Assembly (NCBI GenBank): GCA_025362235.1
Contig: JANYGZ010000056.1
Location: forward strand, 1 to 40,434
DNA from: Ferruginibacter sp.
GTDB lineage: Bacteria; Bacteroidota; Bacteroidia; Chitinophagales; Chitinophagaceae
Reading direction: 5' to 3'
Length of the DNA stretch: 40,434 nt
Positions 24,434-32,067 of the stretch are shown one piece after another. The first letter of the stretch is position 1; each line of letters begins with the position of its first letter. A program made the translations under genes and the position numbers. The notes under the pieces were generated by a model. The model was not told the DNA's origin. It worked only from the letters and a program-made list of their open reading frames with translations, and made no database searches.

Positions 24434-25453
24434 ATGCAGTCAACCGATCAAATATTTTCTTTATTATCACAGCCTCGGAATGTTGTTATAACTACCCATC
24501 AAAAACCTGATGGCGATGCTATGGGTTCTTCTTTGGGCTTGTATAATTTTTTAATTCAGTTTGGCCATTCTGTTACGGTTATTTCGCCAACCAATTGGGC
24601 AGATTTTTTAAATTGGATGCCGGGTACAAAAAATGTATTGGATTATGAAAGGCAAACGCAGGATGCCAATAAAGCAATTGATGATGCTGACTGGATATTT
24701 TGCCTGGATTTTAATACGCTTAACCGCACCAAACGCATGGAAGAAAAATTGGGCAGTGCAGCGGGTAAAAGAATTTTACTTGACCATCACCAGCAGCCGC
24801 AGGTTGATAAGTTTGCTTACGGCGAAAGCGATATCAATAAAAGCTCCACCTGCGAAATGGTATATGATTTTATTATTGCCAGTGGCCACGAAGATAAAAT
24901 AAATGGAGCGGTTGCAGAATGTTTATATGCAGGCGTAATGACAGATACGGGGTCTTTTCGTTTTCCTGCCACTACTGCCAATGTACACAGTATGGTTGCT
25001 AAACTTAAAGAAAAGGGATTGGACCATGGACCGGTACACGAAGCATTATATGATAATTTCCTTGAAAACCGTTTTCGTTTTTTAGGAAATGCATTGCTTA
25101 ACAGGATGGAAGTATTTTATGAATACAATACCGCCCTGATAGCTATTCCGCAGGCAGACCTTATTAAATACAATATAAAAACAGGTGATACAGAAGGATT
25201 GGTAAATTATCCTTTAAGTATACAGGGAATAAAACTGGCGGCAATTATTATTGACAGAGGAGAAGAACGTAAAAGTTCTTTTAGAAGCAAAGGCGGCTTT
25301 GATGTAAATACTTTTGCCCGTAATTATTTTAATGGAGGCGGCCATGTTAATGCAGCAGGGGGACAAAATAAGGAACCATTTGAAGAAGTTGTGGCAATGT
25401 TTATTAAAGCCATGAAAGAAAATAAAGATCAATTAAGCAATTATCAATTTTAA
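24434..25453 (+). CDS. nrnA: DHH/DHHA1 phosphoesterase, NrnA-like (oligoribonuclease / pAp phosphatase)
   Basis: A 339-residue DHH-family enzyme that degrades nano-RNA or removes phosphate from pAp. Motifs in order: VVITTHQKPDGDAMGSSLGLYNFL near the start (manganese ligands in HxxPDGD), FCLDFNTLNR near 100, the name-giving DHH in ILLDHHQQP near 116, MTDTGSFRFPATT near 170, and the DHHA1 glycine-rich FNGGGHVNAAGG near 300. The start is the ATG at 24434; a longer frame from TTG at 24422 overlaps the promoter. An FKBP lipoprotein gene follows after 12 bases, so the two may be co-transcribed. NrnA assignment over other DHH proteins rests on motif order and length. Confidence 0.87.
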   Translation: MQSTDQIFSLLSQPRNVVITTHQKPDGDAMGSSLGLYNFLIQFGHSVTVISPTNWADFLNWMPGTKNVLDYERQTQDANKAIDDADWIFCLDFNTLNRTKRMEEKLGSAAGKRILLDHHQQPQVDKFAYGESDINKSSTCEMVYDFIIASGHEDKINGAVAECLYAGVMTDTGSFRFPATTANVHSMVAKLKEKGLDHGPVHEALYDNFLENRFRFLGNALLNRMEVFYEYNTALIAIPQADLIKYNIKTGDTEGLVNYPLSIQGIKLAAIIIDRGEERKSSFRSKGGFDVNTFARNYFNGGGHVNAAGGQNKEPFEEVVAMFIKAMKENKDQLSNYQF

Positions 25454-25465
25454 ATATAAAAAACA

Positions 25466-26494
25466 ATGAAGCAATTTTTTTATCTATTAGCAGTGTCAAC
25501 TGTAATACTTGCCGGTTGTAACGGCGGCGGGTCTTTTAAGAAAGGCGAAAAAGGGATGGAGTACAAAATAATTTCTGAGGGTAGTGGTAAAACCATGCAA
25601 AACGGAAACTTTTTTGAAATTCAATTTGAACAGACTTACAAGGGTACCGGTTTAGATACCGTTTTGTATGATTCAAGAAAAGTAGCTAACCAGATTGGAA
25701 CTCTGGATTCTGGCGGAGGAATGCCTCTTACCTATTACAATATATTTAAACAGGTAAAAAAAGGCGACAGCATTATCGTAAAACAATTAGTTGACAGCGT
25801 AACAAAAGACGGCGAAAGGCCCCTCTTTATGAAAAAAGGCGGTTACCTGATTGCACACTATAAAATTGTAAATATTTTTACAACCAAAGAAGGTGCTGAC
25901 AGTGCTTATAAAGTACAAATGGAATTGGCCAGAACAAGGGACTCTTTAAAGGCTATTGTACAACTGCAAAAAGATGATAAAACAATTGCAGGCTTTCTTG
26001 CTTTAAAAAATATTAAGGCACAAAAAACTGCCAAAGGAACTTATGTAGAAATTGTACAGGAAGGTACTGGTGCAAAAGTGAATGATTCTGTGGGTGTAAA
26101 AATTAAATACACAGGTAAAAGTTTTGAGGGCAAACCATTTGATTCAAATGTAGATTCTCAGTTTAATCATACAGAACCACTTCTTGTTAATATGTGGGCC
26201 CCAAGGGTAATTCCTGGCTGGGTTGATGGATTAGCTATGCTTTCAAAAGGTACAAAAGCAAGGTTCTACATTCCATCTTCTTTGGCTTACGGTACTCAGG
26301 GTCAAAAACCAGAAATTACCCCTAACGAAAACCTTATTTTTGATATTGAAGTAATAGACCTTGTTGATAAAAAACAAGGCTCTGCAGAAGAAATGGCAAC
26401 TCAACAAAAAATGATGCAACAGCAACAGATGATGCAGGCGATGCAACAACAACAGCAACAACGGCAGCAACAGCAACAGCCTGCGGGCAAATAA
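25466..26494 (+). CDS. FKBP-type peptidyl-prolyl isomerase lipoprotein with two FKBP-like domains
   Basis: A 342-residue lipoprotein (lipobox VILAGC, C18) acting in the periplasm or at the outer membrane. The first FKBP-like region, about residues 30-140, is degenerate (GMEYKIISEGSGKTMQNGNFFEIQFEQTY-type). The second, about 190-305, is canonical: GTYVEIVQEGTGAKVNDSVGVKIKYTGKSFEGKPFD, VIPGWVDGLAMLSKGTKARFYIPSSLAYG and NENLIFDIEVIDL. It ends in a Gln/Met-rich tail encoded by repeated CAA/CAG codons (about 26400-26480). Likely a folding helper. It is 12 bases after nrnA and convergent with folP. Confidence 0.88.
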   Translation: MKQFFYLLAVSTVILAGCNGGGSFKKGEKGMEYKIISEGSGKTMQNGNFFEIQFEQTYKGTGLDTVLYDSRKVANQIGTLDSGGGMPLTYYNIFKQVKKGDSIIVKQLVDSVTKDGERPLFMKKGGYLIAHYKIVNIFTTKEGADSAYKVQMELARTRDSLKAIVQLQKDDKTIAGFLALKNIKAQKTAKGTYVEIVQEGTGAKVNDSVGVKIKYTGKSFEGKPFDSNVDSQFNHTEPLLVNMWAPRVIPGWVDGLAMLSKGTKARFYIPSSLAYGTQGQKPEITPNENLIFDIEVIDLVDKKQGSAEEMATQQKMMQQQQMMQAMQQQQQQRQQQQQPAGK

Positions 26495-26512
26495 TAATTA
26501 TATATAGTTTAT

Positions 26513-26545
26513 AAAAAAGCGGCCTTTACCAAGTCCGCTTTTTTT
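26513..26545. terminator. Bidirectional terminator between the FKBP gene and folP
   Basis: AAAAAAGCGG (26513-26522) and CCGCTTTTTTT (26535-26545) form a stem with a U-tract on either strand around a 12-base loop. On the plus strand it ends the nrnA-FKBP transcript; on the minus strand it ends folP, whose stop codon (26544-26546) it overlaps. Confidence 0.85.
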
Positions 26546-27374
26546 ATGCTTTTGCGTAACTATCTAACAGCTGTATTGCTTCATTTGCTTCCTTTACATC
26601 ATGCACCCTTACAATACTGGCACCGTTTAATAAAGCAATTGTATTTAAAACTGTTGTTCCGTTTAAGGCTTCCCTTGCAGTAATGTCAAGTGTTTTATAA
26701 ATGGCCGCTTTCCTGGAAATGCCGGCCAGTATTGGTTTTTGGAGCATTTCAAAAACAGTTAAATTTTTCACCAAGGTAAAATTATGAGCGATGGTTTTTC
26801 CAAAACCAAAACCCGGATCAACAATGATGTCTTTTATTCCTGCCGCTGTGCAGTCGGCTATCTTTTTAATAAAAAACCCAAACACTTCCTGCACAACATT
26901 TTCATAGCTGGCATTTTGCTGCATATTTTCCGGTGTGCCTTTCATATGCATACAAATGTAGGGAACCTGCAAAGCAGCTACCGTTGCTATCATTTCTTCA
27001 TCTATGTTGCCTGCGCTTATATCATTAACAATTGAAGCCCCTGCATTTACCGCTGCTACTGCTACTTTGCTGTGATAGGTATCAATTGATAAAATTATTT
27101 CCGGATATTTTTCATGAAGCAATTGTATAACCGGCAATACCCTTTGTATTTCCTCTTCAGCGGTAATACGCTCACTTAATGGCTTGGTACTTTGCCCGCC
27201 GATATCAAGTATGGCCGCACCTTCGCTGATCATTTTTTCAGCCAATGCAAGAATGGTATTTGATTTATTATGCAAATGCTGGTTATAAAATGAATCGGGG
27301 GTAGCATTTATTATGCCCATTACCAATGGTTTTTCAATCACCAATAATTTTCCTTTACAGTTAAGTGTGTACAT
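26544..27374 (-). CDS. folP: Dihydropteroate synthase
   Basis: Joins p-aminobenzoate to dihydropterin pyrophosphate in folate synthesis, the sulfonamide target. With the ATG at 27374 (MYTLNCKGKLLVIEKPLVMG) the protein has 276 residues; the longer frame from 27419 would add a Phe/Leu-rich stretch foreign to the family and run through the divergent promoter. TIM-barrel motifs: MGIINATPDSFYNQ, ILDIGGQSTKP (Gln replaces the common Glu of GGESTRP), ILSIDTYHSKVA, IVNDISAG, YICMHMKGTPENMQ, IIVDPGFGFGKT, ILAGISRKA and VRVHDV. All active-site loops are intact. Divergent from the DUF1599 gene. Confidence 0.95.
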   Translation of the reverse strand: MYTLNCKGKLLVIEKPLVMGIINATPDSFYNQHLHNKSNTILALAEKMISEGAAILDIGGQSTKPLSERITAEEEIQRVLPVIQLLHEKYPEIILSIDTYHSKVAVAAVNAGASIVNDISAGNIDEEMIATVAALQVPYICMHMKGTPENMQQNASYENVVQEVFGFFIKKIADCTAAGIKDIIVDPGFGFGKTIAHNFTLVKNLTVFEMLQKPILAGISRKAAIYKTLDITAREALNGTTVLNTIALLNGASIVRVHDVKEANEAIQLLDSYAKA

Positions 27375-27388
27375 CAGGCAGAAACAAG

Positions 27389-27412
27389 TATTTTTGACAA
27401 TAAACAAAAGTA
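27389..27412. promoter_or_regulatory. Facing -7 elements of the divergent folP and DUF1599 promoters
   Basis: Plus strand TATTTTTG at 27389-27396 fits the DUF1599 gene (ATG 27430). Minus strand TACTTTTG at 27412-27405 fits folP (ATG 27374). The two elements are 8 bases apart and face each other within 55 bases of non-coding sequence, so the two polymerases would compete. No -33 TTTG is apparent for either. Confidence 0.55.
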
Positions 27413-27429
27413 GATACATTCAGCAAACA

Positions 27430-27978
27430 ATGAACACTAATCAACAATACGATACCGCTATACAATCCTGCCGGGAGATTTTTTTAAAAAAGACAAAAGA
27501 CTATGGCACTTCCTGGAGGGTGTATAGAACTATTTCTGTAGCAGACCAGATTTATATAAAAGCAAAGCGCATCCGCACCATACAACAAAAGGGAGCCCAA
27601 AGAATTGGCGATGATATACTCAGTGAATTTAAAGGGATATTAAATTATGCAATCATTGGGTTGATACAATTGGATAAGGAAAATGATGAAACGGAAGATC
27701 TTCCGGTTGAAGAAGTAGCTGCTTTGTATAATGAAAAAACCGGCATTGCTAAAAAATTAATGGAAGATAAAAATCATGATTACGGAGAAGCATGGCGGGA
27801 AATGAGTCAGGAAAGTTTTGTTGATCTTACGCTGGCAAAAATATTGCGTATCAAACAAATATTATTGAATGACGGGGCAACAATTATTAGTGAAGGGATT
27901 GATGCCAACTATTATGATATGATAAATTATGCAGTTTTTGCTTTGATACTGATTGAAGAAGGAAAACATAAAAAATAG
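27430..27978 (+). CDS. DUF1599 family protein with an internally duplicated domain
   Basis: A 182-residue cytosolic protein with the ATG at 27430 (MNTNQQYDTAIQSCREIF). A longer frame from 27313 overlaps folP and is not used. It contains two copies of the same roughly 65-residue unit: residues 12-78 (CREIFLKKTKDYGTSW ... KGILNYAIIGLIQLDK) and 103-178 (KKLMEDKNHDYGEAW ... YDMINYAVFALILIEEG). Both carry K-x-x-DYG-x-x-W, an alpha-helical middle and NYAxxxLI. DUF1599 is a conserved Bacteroidota family without assigned function; helical bundle and duplicated acidic residues suggest a nucleotide or metal site, but this is only inferred. The BT_3928 gene follows after 50 bases. Confidence 0.85.
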   Translation: MNTNQQYDTAIQSCREIFLKKTKDYGTSWRVYRTISVADQIYIKAKRIRTIQQKGAQRIGDDILSEFKGILNYAIIGLIQLDKENDETEDLPVEEVAALYNEKTGIAKKLMEDKNHDYGEAWREMSQESFVDLTLAKILRIKQILLNDGATIISEGIDANYYDMINYAVFALILIEEGKHKK

Positions 27979-28028
27979 GGGAGACAAATTTTGAATTATA
28001 AACTGTTTGGTTTAAGCATTAAAAAATT

Positions 28029-29150
28029 ATGAAATCAAGTGTAAAAATTGCAAGAATTATAGTGGGTGTTTTATTTGTTTTTTCAGGATTGGTAAAAGCA
28101 ATTGATCCATTAGGCTTGACTTATAAAATGCAGGAGTTTTTTGAAGTATGGACAAGGGAAGGCTATGCACCAATGATAATGAACTGGATGTATAACCACT
28201 CTTTTTTATTTTCAGTTATTATCATTACGCTTGAAGTAGTGTTTGGTGTGGCCCTATTGACCGGGTGGAACAAAAAGTTAGTATTGCGGTTTTTACTGGG
28301 GCTGATGCTGTTCTTTACATTTTTAACAAGCTATGTTTTGTTTAGTGGTAAGATAGCCACCTGCGGCTGCTTTGGTGATTGTATTTCCATAACACCATTG
28401 CAAACTTTTGCAAAAGATGTTATTCTTTTACTACTGATTATTTTTCTGCTTTTTAATCAGCAATATATTAAGCCTCTATCCGCAGCAATGCTCCCTGTTG
28501 CTTTGGTATTGGGAACCATAATTGCGGTTACTTTATTACAGATGCATGTAATTGAACACCTGCCTTTAATAGATTGCCTGCCTTACAAAAAGGGAAACGA
28601 TCTTTTGCAATTAAGGAAAATGCCTGCCAATGCAATACCAGATAAATATGAGTATAGTTTTGTGTATAAAAAAAATGGGGTAAAAAAATCATTTAATGCA
28701 AACGGTTTACCAGACAGTACATGGATTTTCGAAGACCGTAAAGAAACCCTTGTACAAAAAGGATCAAACAATATACCGCTGATAAACGATTTTTCTTTAA
28801 CAGACTCAGCAGGTGCTGATGTTACAGGATCGTTGCTAAGCAACAGCGGAAACTACTATTTATTTTTCTTAAAAGATATTGAAGGAAGTACGGTTAACTG
28901 GTCAGCAGCTTTTGCAAAACTTTGGCAAAAGGCAAAAGAACAAAACAGGCCATTGTATATTGTTACAGCCGACAAAGAAAAAGTGGCAACATTTTTTAAT
29001 AAAACCAATAACTATCATGTGCCAATATATACCTGCGATGGTACAGCAATAAAGACCGCAGCAAGGGCAAACCCTACCTTATTTTTATTGAAGGGCCCGG
29101 TAGTAGAGGATAAATGGGGCTGGGCTGATATAGGTGAAGCAATTAAATAA
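28029..29150 (+). CDS. BT_3928-type DoxX/MauE-like membrane protein with C-terminal extracytoplasmic domain
   Basis: A 373-residue protein. The N-terminal half has about four helices of the DoxX/MauE type (residues 8-26, 55-80, 85-105, 125-145) with the redox-type motif ATCGCFGDCISITPLQTFAKD near 115, containing a CxCFGDC cysteine cluster. A fifth hydrophobic segment is near 155-172. The C-terminal 180 residues resemble a thioredoxin-fold region (YYLFFLKDIEGSTVNW, RPLYIVTADKEKV, ANPTLFLLKGPVVEDKWGW) but lack a CxxC motif. A role in thiol-disulfide or quinone-linked redox is suggested by the family. It is followed after 14 bases by an ABC permease. Confidence 0.78.
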   Translation: MKSSVKIARIIVGVLFVFSGLVKAIDPLGLTYKMQEFFEVWTREGYAPMIMNWMYNHSFLFSVIIITLEVVFGVALLTGWNKKLVLRFLLGLMLFFTFLTSYVLFSGKIATCGCFGDCISITPLQTFAKDVILLLLIIFLLFNQQYIKPLSAAMLPVALVLGTIIAVTLLQMHVIEHLPLIDCLPYKKGNDLLQLRKMPANAIPDKYEYSFVYKKNGVKKSFNANGLPDSTWIFEDRKETLVQKGSNNIPLINDFSLTDSAGADVTGSLLSNSGNYYLFFLKDIEGSTVNWSAAFAKLWQKAKEQNRPLYIVTADKEKVATFFNKTNNYHVPIYTCDGTAIKTAARANPTLFLLKGPVVEDKWGWADIGEAIK

Positions 29151-29164
29151 TACACAAATACAAT

Positions 29165-30208
29165 TTGAACCAGATAATAAAAAAATTATTTTATTCTTTA
29201 TTGGTATTACTGGGGGTGGTAATATTGGTGTTCATAATGTTCCAGGGGTTTGGCGATCCGGCGAGAATGATTGTTGGACAAACGGGTGATAAAAAAACGA
29301 TGGATAATATCCGCAAAGACCTTTACCTGGATCAGCCAAAATGGAAACAGTTTATTTTGTATTTAAATGATGTAAGCCCAATCGGCATTCATACAAAAGC
29401 AGATATTGATAAAAAGGAACTACAAGGATTATTTATTGGCGGCAACACCAACATCGGGTTTAAAATTCCTTATCTCCGTAAAAGTTATCAAACAAAAAAA
29501 AATGTAGGAATGGTTTTAATGGAAGCATTACCGGGTACTTTGTTATTGGCTTCTGCCGCTATGTTATTTGCAACCATATTTGGTATTTTGTTAGGGGTTT
29601 TAGCTGCGGTTAAAAAAGGTACCTGGCTTGATACCTCTGCAATATTTGCCAGTATTGCCGGTATATCTGCCCCTTCTTTTTTTATGGCCATTATTATTGC
29701 TTTTTTATTTGGCGTGGTATTGCATCCTTATACCGGATTAAATTTAACGGGTAGTTGGTTTGATGTTGATGAAGTAACAGGAGAGAAATATCTTACCCTA
29801 AAAAATCTGATCCTTCCCGCATTTACTTTGGGTATAAGGCCATTGGCTATTATTACCCAGCTAACCCGTAGCAGTATGCTGGATGTTTTGAGCCAGGATT
29901 ATATCCGCACTGCTTATGCAAAAGGGCTAAGTAAAAGAACAGTTATTTTTAAACATGCTTTACGCAATGCACTCAACCCGGTTATAACCGCTATAACAGG
30001 CTGGTTTGCGGAATTATTAGCCGGGGCATTTTTTGTTGAATATATTTTTGGCTGGCAGGGGATTGGTAAAATAACCGTAGATGCACTGGAGAAATTAGAT
30101 TACCCGGTAGTAATGGGGTCTGTATTGGTAAGCGCCTGTATTTTTATTTTTATAAATATGCTGGCAGATATATTGTATGCAGTGGTTGACCCAAGGGTAA
30201 GAATGTAG
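29165..30208 (+). CDS. ABC transporter permease of the DppB/OppB type
   Basis: A 347-residue binding-protein-dependent permease of the dipeptide/oligopeptide/nickel group. The N-terminus KLFYSLLVLLGVVILVFIMFQGFGDPARM is the first helix and GDPA motif. The permease core runs from about 115: GTLLLASAAMLFATIFGILLGVLAA, the EAA-loop region DVLSQDYIRTAYAKGLSKRTVIFKHALRNALNPVITAI, and VEYIFGWQGIGKITVDALEKLDYPVVMG. A TTG at 29165 is taken as start because the next ATG would delete the first helix. The second permease (DppC), ATPases and binding protein are not adjacent, so it must work with subunits encoded elsewhere or through a non-standard complex. Confidence 0.87.
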   Translation: MNQIIKKLFYSLLVLLGVVILVFIMFQGFGDPARMIVGQTGDKKTMDNIRKDLYLDQPKWKQFILYLNDVSPIGIHTKADIDKKELQGLFIGGNTNIGFKIPYLRKSYQTKKNVGMVLMEALPGTLLLASAAMLFATIFGILLGVLAAVKKGTWLDTSAIFASIAGISAPSFFMAIIIAFLFGVVLHPYTGLNLTGSWFDVDEVTGEKYLTLKNLILPAFTLGIRPLAIITQLTRSSMLDVLSQDYIRTAYAKGLSKRTVIFKHALRNALNPVITAITGWFAELLAGAFFVEYIFGWQGIGKITVDALEKLDYPVVMGSVLVSACIFIFINMLADILYAVVDPRVRM

Positions 30209-30267
30209 TTGTAAATTTTTGGTAATAAATGAGATAATGTAATATTTTTCGCTAAACAATTCACGAT

Positions 30268-30549
30268 TCACTTTATCACCACATCGGTAATTACTTTTTC
30301 GCCAAGCGCTTCATTTACCCGTTCAATTATTTTTTCCTTTTGAAATAACAGTTCATGCTTTAATTGTGCAACAGAACTACTAATAAAAAGCGTTTGATTG
30401 ATGATTTGAATTTTATCTGTATACTTCGCAATAGTTTTACCCATAATCTGTTCCCATATTTCTTCAATACGCAGCGCCTGTATGCCCCTTTTTAAACGGC
30501 TTTGTTTTAAAAATTGCTGAATAGCATCCTGCATTGAAAATTCGCCCAT
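30268..30549 (-). CDS. DUF721 domain protein (DciA-like)
   Basis: A 93-residue basic protein consisting of the DUF721 core: MQDAIQQFLKQSRLKRGIQALRIEEIWEQIMGKTIAKYT near the start, then KIQIINQTLFISSSVAQLKHELLFQKEKIIERVNEALGEKVITDVVI. The pattern W-x-x-IMG, a short hydrophobic strand, and LKHEL-x-x-x-K is that of DciA, the ancestral helper of replicative helicase loading. The protein is shorter than actinobacterial DciA and has only the KH-like core. It is 111 bases downstream of recF on the same strand. This linkage to a replication/repair gene supports the assignment, though helicase binding is not shown. Confidence 0.75.
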   Translation of the reverse strand: MGEFSMQDAIQQFLKQSRLKRGIQALRIEEIWEQIMGKTIAKYTDKIQIINQTLFISSSVAQLKHELLFQKEKIIERVNEALGEKVITDVVIK

Positions 30550-30624
30550 GGCACAAAGATAATACTATCAATCTGATGTCGTTTTTTGTAAAGCCGGGCC
30601 TATTTAAATTAGCTAAGCCCTCAA

Positions 30625-30658
30625 AACTTATAACTCATAACTTATAATTTATAACTCC
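30625..30658. repeat. Degenerate AT-rich short tandem repeat
   Basis: Between recF and the DUF721 gene the sequence repeats units of the form TTATAACT/CATAACT at about 7-8 base spacing (four imperfect units). It lies in the spacer of the probable operon. No hairpin or protein site is clear. Confidence 0.4.
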
Positions 30659-30660
30659 AA

Positions 30661-31794
30661 TCAATTCAATTCAATAATCTGATAAGAAGTTTCTAACCCT
30701 TTAAATGCTTCCTCCAACCTTTCTTTATGCGTATCGGTTATAAAAACCTGTCCTTTATTTTTATTACAAACCCAATGCAATAAATTCTGCATCCGCATAT
30801 CATCTAATTTTTCAAATACATCATCTAATAATAAAATGGGAGCAAAGCCCTTACTTAATTTCAGCAATTCAAATTCTGCCAGCTTTAAAGCAAAAAGCAA
30901 ACTTTTTCGTTGCCCTTGCGAAGCAGTGGTTTTAAATAATTGGTCATTAAGTTCAATGGCAATATCATCTTTATGAATGCCCCCGTTACTGCGCTGCAAT
31001 AAATAATCTTTTTGCCTGCAGTTATCTAATACAGTTATAAAATCGTTACTGTTCAACTGACTTTCATACTGCAGTGAAACAGTTTCATTGTTGTTAGCAA
31101 TTTGATTATAAAACTGCTGCACCAGCGGAATTAATTGCTGTGTAAAATCTTTTCTTCTTAAATAAATAAAATTACCCGGTTGTAATAATTGATTGTCCAA
31201 TACCTCAAGTAAGGTTGTATCCATCTTGCCTGATTCTGCAAATTTTTTTAACAGGCTGTTTCTTTGCTGCAACACTTTGGTATAAATAATTAATTGTTGC
31301 AGATATTCCTGGTCAACCTGGCTGATAACTGTATCAATAAAGTGCCTGCGTTCTTCACTGCCACCCATTATCAGTTCAATATCATCAGGGGCAATCATTA
31401 CACTTGGAAATTTTCCGATATGATTGGAAAATTTTGAGTAGGGCACATCATTTAGCAAAAATTCTTTTTTCCCCGCACTTCTAAAAATGCAAACTATGGC
31501 AGAAGAGTTATCTTTATCAGGGAATATTCTCCTATCGCCGCTTTCATTTGCTTCGTAAAGAATAGGAGGGAGGGTGCCTTCCAGCCGGAACCCATCTGTA
31601 TTGAATTTACTATTCAGCCCGTCTGTTTTTGTAAAATAGCTTTTAGTAAAGCACAGGTAATAAATGGCATCCAGCAGGTTGGTTTTTCCTTTACCGTTTA
31701 ATCCACAGATACCAATCACCCTTTCTGTAAAATTGAAAGAAGAAAAATCGTAATTCTTAAATTGAGTGATAGTTATTTTTGTAAGCCTTAACAT
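30661..31794 (-). CDS. recF: DNA repair and replication protein RecF
   Basis: SMC-like ATPase that helps load RecA at gaps with RecO and RecR. With the ATG at 31794 (MLRLTKITITQFKNY) it has 377 residues, the family size; a longer frame from 31911 adds 39 residues with no family match. Walker A is GLNGKGKTNLLDAIYYLCFTKSY at about 31-53. The D-loop and signature region lie near KTTASQGQRKSLLFALKLAEF (about 305), and Walker B is FAPILLLDDVFEKLDDMR near 335. The mid-region APDDIELIMGGSEERRHFID is typical. The DUF721 gene follows and pdhA diverges upstream. dnaA and dnaN are not nearby. Confidence 0.93.
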   Translation of the reverse strand: MLRLTKITITQFKNYDFSSFNFTERVIGICGLNGKGKTNLLDAIYYLCFTKSYFTKTDGLNSKFNTDGFRLEGTLPPILYEANESGDRRIFPDKDNSSAIVCIFRSAGKKEFLLNDVPYSKFSNHIGKFPSVMIAPDDIELIMGGSEERRHFIDTVISQVDQEYLQQLIIYTKVLQQRNSLLKKFAESGKMDTTLLEVLDNQLLQPGNFIYLRRKDFTQQLIPLVQQFYNQIANNNETVSLQYESQLNSNDFITVLDNCRQKDYLLQRSNGGIHKDDIAIELNDQLFKTTASQGQRKSLLFALKLAEFELLKLSKGFAPILLLDDVFEKLDDMRMQNLLHWVCNKNKGQVFITDTHKERLEEAFKGLETSYQIIELN

Positions 31795-32039
31795 GGGGTT
31801 GCAATATAAATTAAAAATAAAGTCTTTTACTGCCGCAAAACCTAATAGTTTTATTTCGCACAGATAAGTATCAATTATTTTCTTAATAAAAAGAAGTGAG
31901 GTTTTCAACATTACTATTTATTACAATTTGAGTTAATCCATCTATGGAATGCTAACTTGGGTTTTTGCCATAGAAGAACCCTAAAAAACCAATGCAAAAC
32001 AGCTTCTTTTTGGCTTGTTTAATTTACCAATTTCTCCCT

Positions 32040-32047
32040 TATCTTTG
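32040..32047 (+). promoter_or_regulatory. -7 promoter element of pdhA
   Basis: TATCTTTG, identical to the -7 elements of metK and ndk, lies 20 bases before the TTG start of pdhA. A CTTG about 22 bases upstream (32014-32017) is a possible imperfect -33 element. Confidence 0.6.
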
Positions 32048-32067
32048 CAGCCTAAAATTATAACCCA

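Noticed and set aside
26405..26480. Microsatellite-like CAA/CAG repeat as a separate element
   Set aside because: It is in frame and encodes the Gln-rich tail of the FKBP lipoprotein, so it is part of the gene.
27313..27429. Extended N-terminus of the DUF1599 protein overlapping folP
   Set aside because: The stretch is antisense to the folP coding start and includes its promoter; the domain begins right after the ATG at 27430.
31795..31911. 39-residue N-terminal extension of RecF
   Set aside because: The conserved family start is MLRLTKITITQFKNY at 31794; the added residues are hydrophobic and unrelated to RecF.
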